64,000 bases of DNA. Origin: Planctomycetota bacterium (GTDB lineage Bacteria > Planctomycetota > UBA1135 > GCA-002686595). Below the pieces are notes generated by a model. The model was not told where the DNA came from, did not search any database, and saw only the letters and a list, made by a program, of their open reading frames with translations. Shown here one piece after another: positions 60,722-64,000 of this stretch (positions are counted from its first letter, which is position 1; every line of letters starts with the position of its first letter). Location: contig NZBA01000050.1 of assembly GCA_002686265.1 (NCBI GenBank), forward strand, positions 1-64,000. The letters are read 5' to 3'. Both the position numbers and the translations under genes were made by a program.

Positions 60722-63700
60722 ATGCACCCGCTGATCCTCTCTCTCGGCGCCTTGGTCCCCCTCTGGAGCCCGGCCGTTTCCACCGCCCCCGCCGCCCAGA
60801 ACCCCGTGGACGTCCCCTTCGACGACCAGGCGGGGCGTTGGATGAACTTCGAGCTCCCGCCCCAGGACCCGATCTGTTTCAGCCATGACGGCGGCTGGGT
60901 GTGGGTGGCGAACCAGGTTGGGCGGCAGTTGCAGCGCTTCCGGATCGGGCACGCCGGCCCGGAGTACAGCCTGCCCCTCAGTCCCGGCGTGGTGGCCGTC
61001 GTCGCGCGCCCAGAGTCGGAGGAACTGTGGTTGGTCGATCACCTGACCTCCTCGGTGGGGGTGATGGAGGGTGCTACCGGGACCCTCGAGCGCACGATCC
61101 GCGTCGGAAACGCTCCCCAGGGGCTGGTGTTCTCTGGCGATGGAACTCGCGCTTGGGTGACCTGCTCGTCGGACAACCGCGTGGACGTTATCGACACTGC
61201 GACCTACGAGGTCGTCCATTCAATTCCGGTGCCCGGCCGCGAGCCGCGCGGGATCGCACGCGTGGGCAGCGACCTGTTCGTCGCCTCCTTCCTGTCGGGC
61301 AACGGCACAGCTCCCATGGGGAATCCGGAAACGTCGGATCCCGACGACGCACGCTCGGTCGAAGTCGTTGGGGAGCACGACCAGGTGACACCGCTCCCTG
61401 ACCGTGACCTGTTCACCATTCGTCTCGGTGCGACGGCCGCCGACGACGCCCTCGATCCGGGGGCGACGATTCGGGGCGTGGGTACGCTGCTCTACGACGT
61501 CGTGCAGCGACCGGGGACCGATGAGCTTTGGATCCCGCACACCGAAGCACTCAACGCCGGACACCGCGGCGAGGTGAGTTTCATCGAAGGCCAGGTGGTC
61601 CGGAACCGCATCGCAGTCGTTCGACCGCAGCTCGCGGGCGGGGCCCTTGGCGGTGTCGGTGTCTCCTTCATCGATCTCGACGTCCTCGCGCCCAACCCCG
61701 ATGTGCGCTGCGCCGAGCCGACCGACGTCGCCTTCTCGCGCACGGGCGATCGGGCCTTTGTCTGCGGCTACGGCTCGAACAGCGTCGCCGTACTCGATGT
61801 CGGCCCGGACGGCGCCACCTGGGCGGGCTCGATCCGCATCCAAGCCACGACCCTGTATCCCGATGGAGCGGGGCCGCGCAACTGCGTGGTTTCTCCCGAC
61901 GGTCACTGGCTGTACGTGTTCAACAAGGGCGAGAACTCCCTCTCGCGCGTCCCCCTCGATCTGCTTCCGGCCCAGCCCAACTTCCGTTACGAGGCGCCCA
62001 TCGCCCGAGCTCTGGGCTGGGATCCGACGCCGGTCGACATCGTGCAGGGGCGTATCCACTTCATCCGCACGGCGAACTCCCTCTCGCGCACCTCCTCGTG
62101 CAACTCCTGCCACGTAGACGGCCACCTCGACGGACTGGCCTGGAATCTGGGCCTGTTCATGGATCCGGAGATCACGCCGCCGGAAGAGATGGCCTTCCCC
62201 CTCGACGACAAGGGCCCGATGGTCACCCAGAGCGTGCGACGTTTGAAGGAGATCGGGCCCTACCACTGGCGCGGAGAGCGCAAGGAGCTGGCGGACTTCG
62301 ACGTGGCCTTCCCCGGCTTGCTCGAGCGCCCGGGAGAGGACGGCCCGGAGGGCATTCGGCAGAACTTCCCCTACATCGCCCAGTACATGGAGACCCTCGC
62401 GATCCCGCCCAACCCGCACCAGAGCCGTAACCGTCGGTACGTGGGGACGGAGAACCTGGGTGCGAACGTCTTCATGAACCGTGTGCTCTCCAACGGTGTG
62501 GCCTGCGCGACCTGCCACGTTCTGCCCTTGGGGACCGCCGGCGAGATCGTCGAGCACGGCGGAGGCGGTTTGGCTCCGGCGACCGCCGTTCCCTCCCTGC
62601 GCGGCGTGTCCGCCAAGGGAGCCGCGGCCTTCGACGTCGGCGGCGACTTCGGCACGCGCACGGAGCTGGGAGCCGGATGGGGCCATGGCGGTGTGTGGCC
62701 GGACCTGGAGGCAGCCTTGGCCCACGGCGCCGGCGACCTGCGGTCTCTCGGCCTGACCCCGGACGAGCGGATCCAACTCGGTCACTTCCTGAAAGTCTTC
62801 GACACGGGCTTGGCTCCGTCGACGGTCTTCCAGGGGACGGCCCACGCCGCCAACGCGGCTCCGTTCGCGGCGGTCGAGCTCGCCTACCTGCTCGGCGAGG
62901 CCGAGGCGGGACACTGCGACGCGACGTTCTCCTACGGGCCGGTCCCCTGGGGAAACGGCGAGCGGCACATGATGGGCGTCTATCGGCCCGGGACGGGGTC
63001 CTTCCAACAGGCCTCGATCAGCCTGGACCGGATCCTGCCGGCTGAGTTGATCGCCCTGGCCGCCGGCGGCCAGCCGGTGACTTTTTACGGCCTGCCGCGT
63101 CTGATGGGCCGGCCGACGGCCATCGACCGCGATCTCGACCTCCTACTGGACTTGGACGAGAGCGCCTGGGGCACGGCCGAGGGCAACAACGACTGCGACG
63201 GCGACAAGCTGCCGGACGGGTACGAAGTCCTGTGGGGAACCGACCCGCTGGTCATCGACGCGAACCTGTGTCTGGACCAGACGCCACCGGAGCTCTTGGG
63301 TCCGGTGCGGATCATCTACACCACTACGAACGCGGTGAAGTTCGAGTACGAGACGGACGAGCCCACACGCGTGTTGATCTCCTATGACGACGGGCCTCCG
63401 GTCATGCGCGAGCCGCTCAAGCCCAAACAGGGCGTGGCCTTCTCGACGGTCATCAGCGAGCTGGAGCCCGACCGACACTACGTCTTCCATCTCGACATGG
63501 AGGATCCGAAAGGGAACCAGAGGGTAGTCGACTTCGACGTCAAGACCCGGCCGTTGGCGTTCGGTGCTCCGGTGCGCATCGAGAAGATCGACATGTTCGT
63601 CCTGCGCTCCGCAGCGGCCCGGATGTTGATGCGCGCCCGCGTTCAACTGGCGCGCGGGGAAGGACTGCCCGAAGAGGGGTACGTGCTCGAGGCCGTCCTT

Positions 63701-63922
63701 TACCATGACATCGGCGGCCAGTTGAAGCTGGTCTCCAGTGAGCTGCTGTCCTCGCCCTCGGGCGCCGACGGCTCTGCGCGCCTGCAGTTGGTCCTGCCAC
63801 CCGGCTTGGCGGTCGCCCCCGGGACCTTGGAACTGGTCGTGCGAGAGGTGCGCGTCCCGCCCGGGGCCGCACCGCACGTCCGCGGCGCGGACGAGGTGTT
63901 CACCGCAGCGGCACCGCTCTAG
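60722..63922 (+). CDS. Secreted YVTN-propeller protein fused to di-haem cytochrome c and calcium/FN3-like domains
   Basis: A 1066-residue protein from ATG 60722 with a signal peptide (1-24). Residues ~35-420 are a YVTN-type beta-propeller (W-V-T-C-S-S-D-N-R-V-D-V-I-D-T). Two CxxCH sites follow, C-N-S-C-H near 460 and C-A-T-C-H near 594, as in the MauG/cytochrome c peroxidase-like layout often fused to such propellers. At ~825 a D-C-D-G-D-K-L-P-D calcium motif of thrombospondin type 3 begins, then an FN3-like domain (~860-960) and a C-terminal beta domain. It is a periplasmic or surface c-type cytochrome; an electron-transfer or peroxidase role is inferred. Confidence 0.83.
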   Translation: MHPLILSLGALVPLWSPAVSTAPAAQNPVDVPFDDQAGRWMNFELPPQDPICFSHDGGWVWVANQVGRQLQRFRIGHAGPEYSLPLSPGVVAVVARPESEELWLVDHLTSSVGVMEGATGTLERTIRVGNAPQGLVFSGDGTRAWVTCSSDNRVDVIDTATYEVVHSIPVPGREPRGIARVGSDLFVASFLSGNGTAPMGNPETSDPDDARSVEVVGEHDQVTPLPDRDLFTIRLGATAADDALDPGATIRGVGTLLYDVVQRPGTDELWIPHTEALNAGHRGEVSFIEGQVVRNRIAVVRPQLAGGALGGVGVSFIDLDVLAPNPDVRCAEPTDVAFSRTGDRAFVCGYGSNSVAVLDVGPDGATWAGSIRIQATTLYPDGAGPRNCVVSPDGHWLYVFNKGENSLSRVPLDLLPAQPNFRYEAPIARALGWDPTPVDIVQGRIHFIRTANSLSRTSSCNSCHVDGHLDGLAWNLGLFMDPEITPPEEMAFPLDDKGPMVTQSVRRLKEIGPYHWRGERKELADFDVAFPGLLERPGEDGPEGIRQNFPYIAQYMETLAIPPNPHQSRNRRYVGTENLGANVFMNRVLSNGVACATCHVLPLGTAGEIVEHGGGGLAPATAVPSLRGVSAKGAAAFDVGGDFGTRTELGAGWGHGGVWPDLEAALAHGAGDLRSLGLTPDERIQLGHFLKVFDTGLAPSTVFQGTAHAANAAPFAAVELAYLLGEAEAGHCDATFSYGPVPWGNGERHMMGVYRPGTGSFQQASISLDRILPAELIALAAGGQPVTFYGLPRLMGRPTAIDRDLDLLLDLDESAWGTAEGNNDCDGDKLPDGYEVLWGTDPLVIDANLCLDQTPPELLGPVRIIYTTTNAVKFEYETDEPTRVLISYDDGPPVMREPLKPKQGVAFSTVISELEPDRHYVFHLDMEDPKGNQRVVDFDVKTRPLAFGAPVRIEKIDMFVLRSAAARMLMRARVQLARGEGLPEEGYVLEAVLYHDIGGQLKLVSSELLSSPSGADGSARLQLVLPPGLAVAPGTLELVVREVRVPPGAAPHVRGADEVFTAAAPL

Positions 63923-63968
63923 AGGGGCGAGTGAGTCGGCCTCCCGGAGGTCGTCCCGCCCCGCCCGC

Positions 63969-64000
63969 CTAGCGGACGCCGTAGCGCTCGAGGAGGTAGG
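63969..64000 (-). CDS. C-terminal end of a minus-strand gene, cut by the window
   Basis: Reading leftward from the window edge, a frame ends Y-L-L-E-R-Y-G-V-R then TAG at 63969-63971. The residue make-up and convergent position relative to the cytochrome gene suggest a real C-terminus, but only ten codons are visible. Confidence 0.35.
   Translation of the reverse strand, partial: YLLERYGVR

Noticed and set aside
1..64000. CRISPR array, prophage, transposase or rRNA genes
   Set aside because: No regularly spaced short repeats and no recognisable phage, transposase or rRNA sequence were found when reading the window.

Overview
This 64 kb window comes from a very GC-rich bacterial chromosome, most likely Planctomycetota. 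The case for that rests on gene content. There are two secreted sulfatases, two CRTAC1-like FG-GAP/ASPIC proteins, two Tat-exported Gfo/Idh/MocA oxidoreductases, a DUF1080 protein, an ECF sigma factor of planctomycete style, a fragment of a PSCyt1-like cytochrome, and a secreted protein ending in the Cys/Gly-rich C-terminal module that I associate with the deep-branching Pla163/Poly30-type planctomycetes. The placement is inference from families; there is no rRNA in the window.

Layout. 1-15.5 kb is a surface-polysaccharide region made of two divergent operons. The leftward operon carries a Wzm/Wzt-type ABC exporter, a GT4 enzyme, a fused GT2-GT4 enzyme, a class III aminotransferase and a TPR protein with a possible GT-B domain. 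The rightward operon carries a UDP-galactopyranose-mutase-like flavoprotein with a fused membrane domain, a small membrane protein paralogous to that domain, a GT2 enzyme and two tandem TMTC-like GT-C/TPR proteins. Most junctions within these operons are 4-base ATGA, GTGA or TTGA overlaps. 15.5-19.6 kb (minus strand) holds a sulfatase with HEAT-like repeats, a hemolysin III protein, an SDR and a lipoprotein. 19.9-23.4 kb is a CRTAC1 protein translationally coupled to a TPR lipoprotein.

23.4-23.7 kb holds the most unusual item: a short lipoprotein with a heavy-metal-associated (HMA) domain, whose reading frame is interrupted by one in-frame TGA at the metal/redox motif. The frame continues for 59 codons with a well-conserved HMA fold. 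Immediately 3' of the TGA is a hairpin that closely resembles the E. coli fdhF SECIS. I interpret the gene as a selenoprotein.

23.9-33.2 kb: peptidase E, a secreted two-gene unit with an arylsulfotransferase-like protein, a D-aminoacylase-like lipoprotein, an ECF sigma factor, a second sulfatase and a flavin halogenase-like oxidoreductase. 33.2-45.2 kb: a CRTAC1, homocysteine methyltransferase and zinc alcohol dehydrogenase operon, then PhoD-like phosphatase, thioredoxin-like protein, DUF1080, PHP/DUF3604 and epimerase genes. 45.3-56.5 kb: radical SAM/SPASM protein, secreted GH13 enzyme, Gfo/Idh, ApbE, SUMF1-like protein, Gfo/Idh, cytochrome b562-like protein and sialate O-acetylesterase. 56.5-64 kb: a cytochrome fragment, a large sortilin/BNR protein with inserted PDZ and EF-hand segments, and a propeller/c-type cytochrome protein.

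Overall the window reads as surface-glycan synthesis next to a scattered set of exported enzymes for sulfated and acylated polysaccharides. A dispersed intergenic repeat occurs at least twice, with a possible third partial copy. No tRNA, rRNA, CRISPR, transposase or phage gene was recognised.
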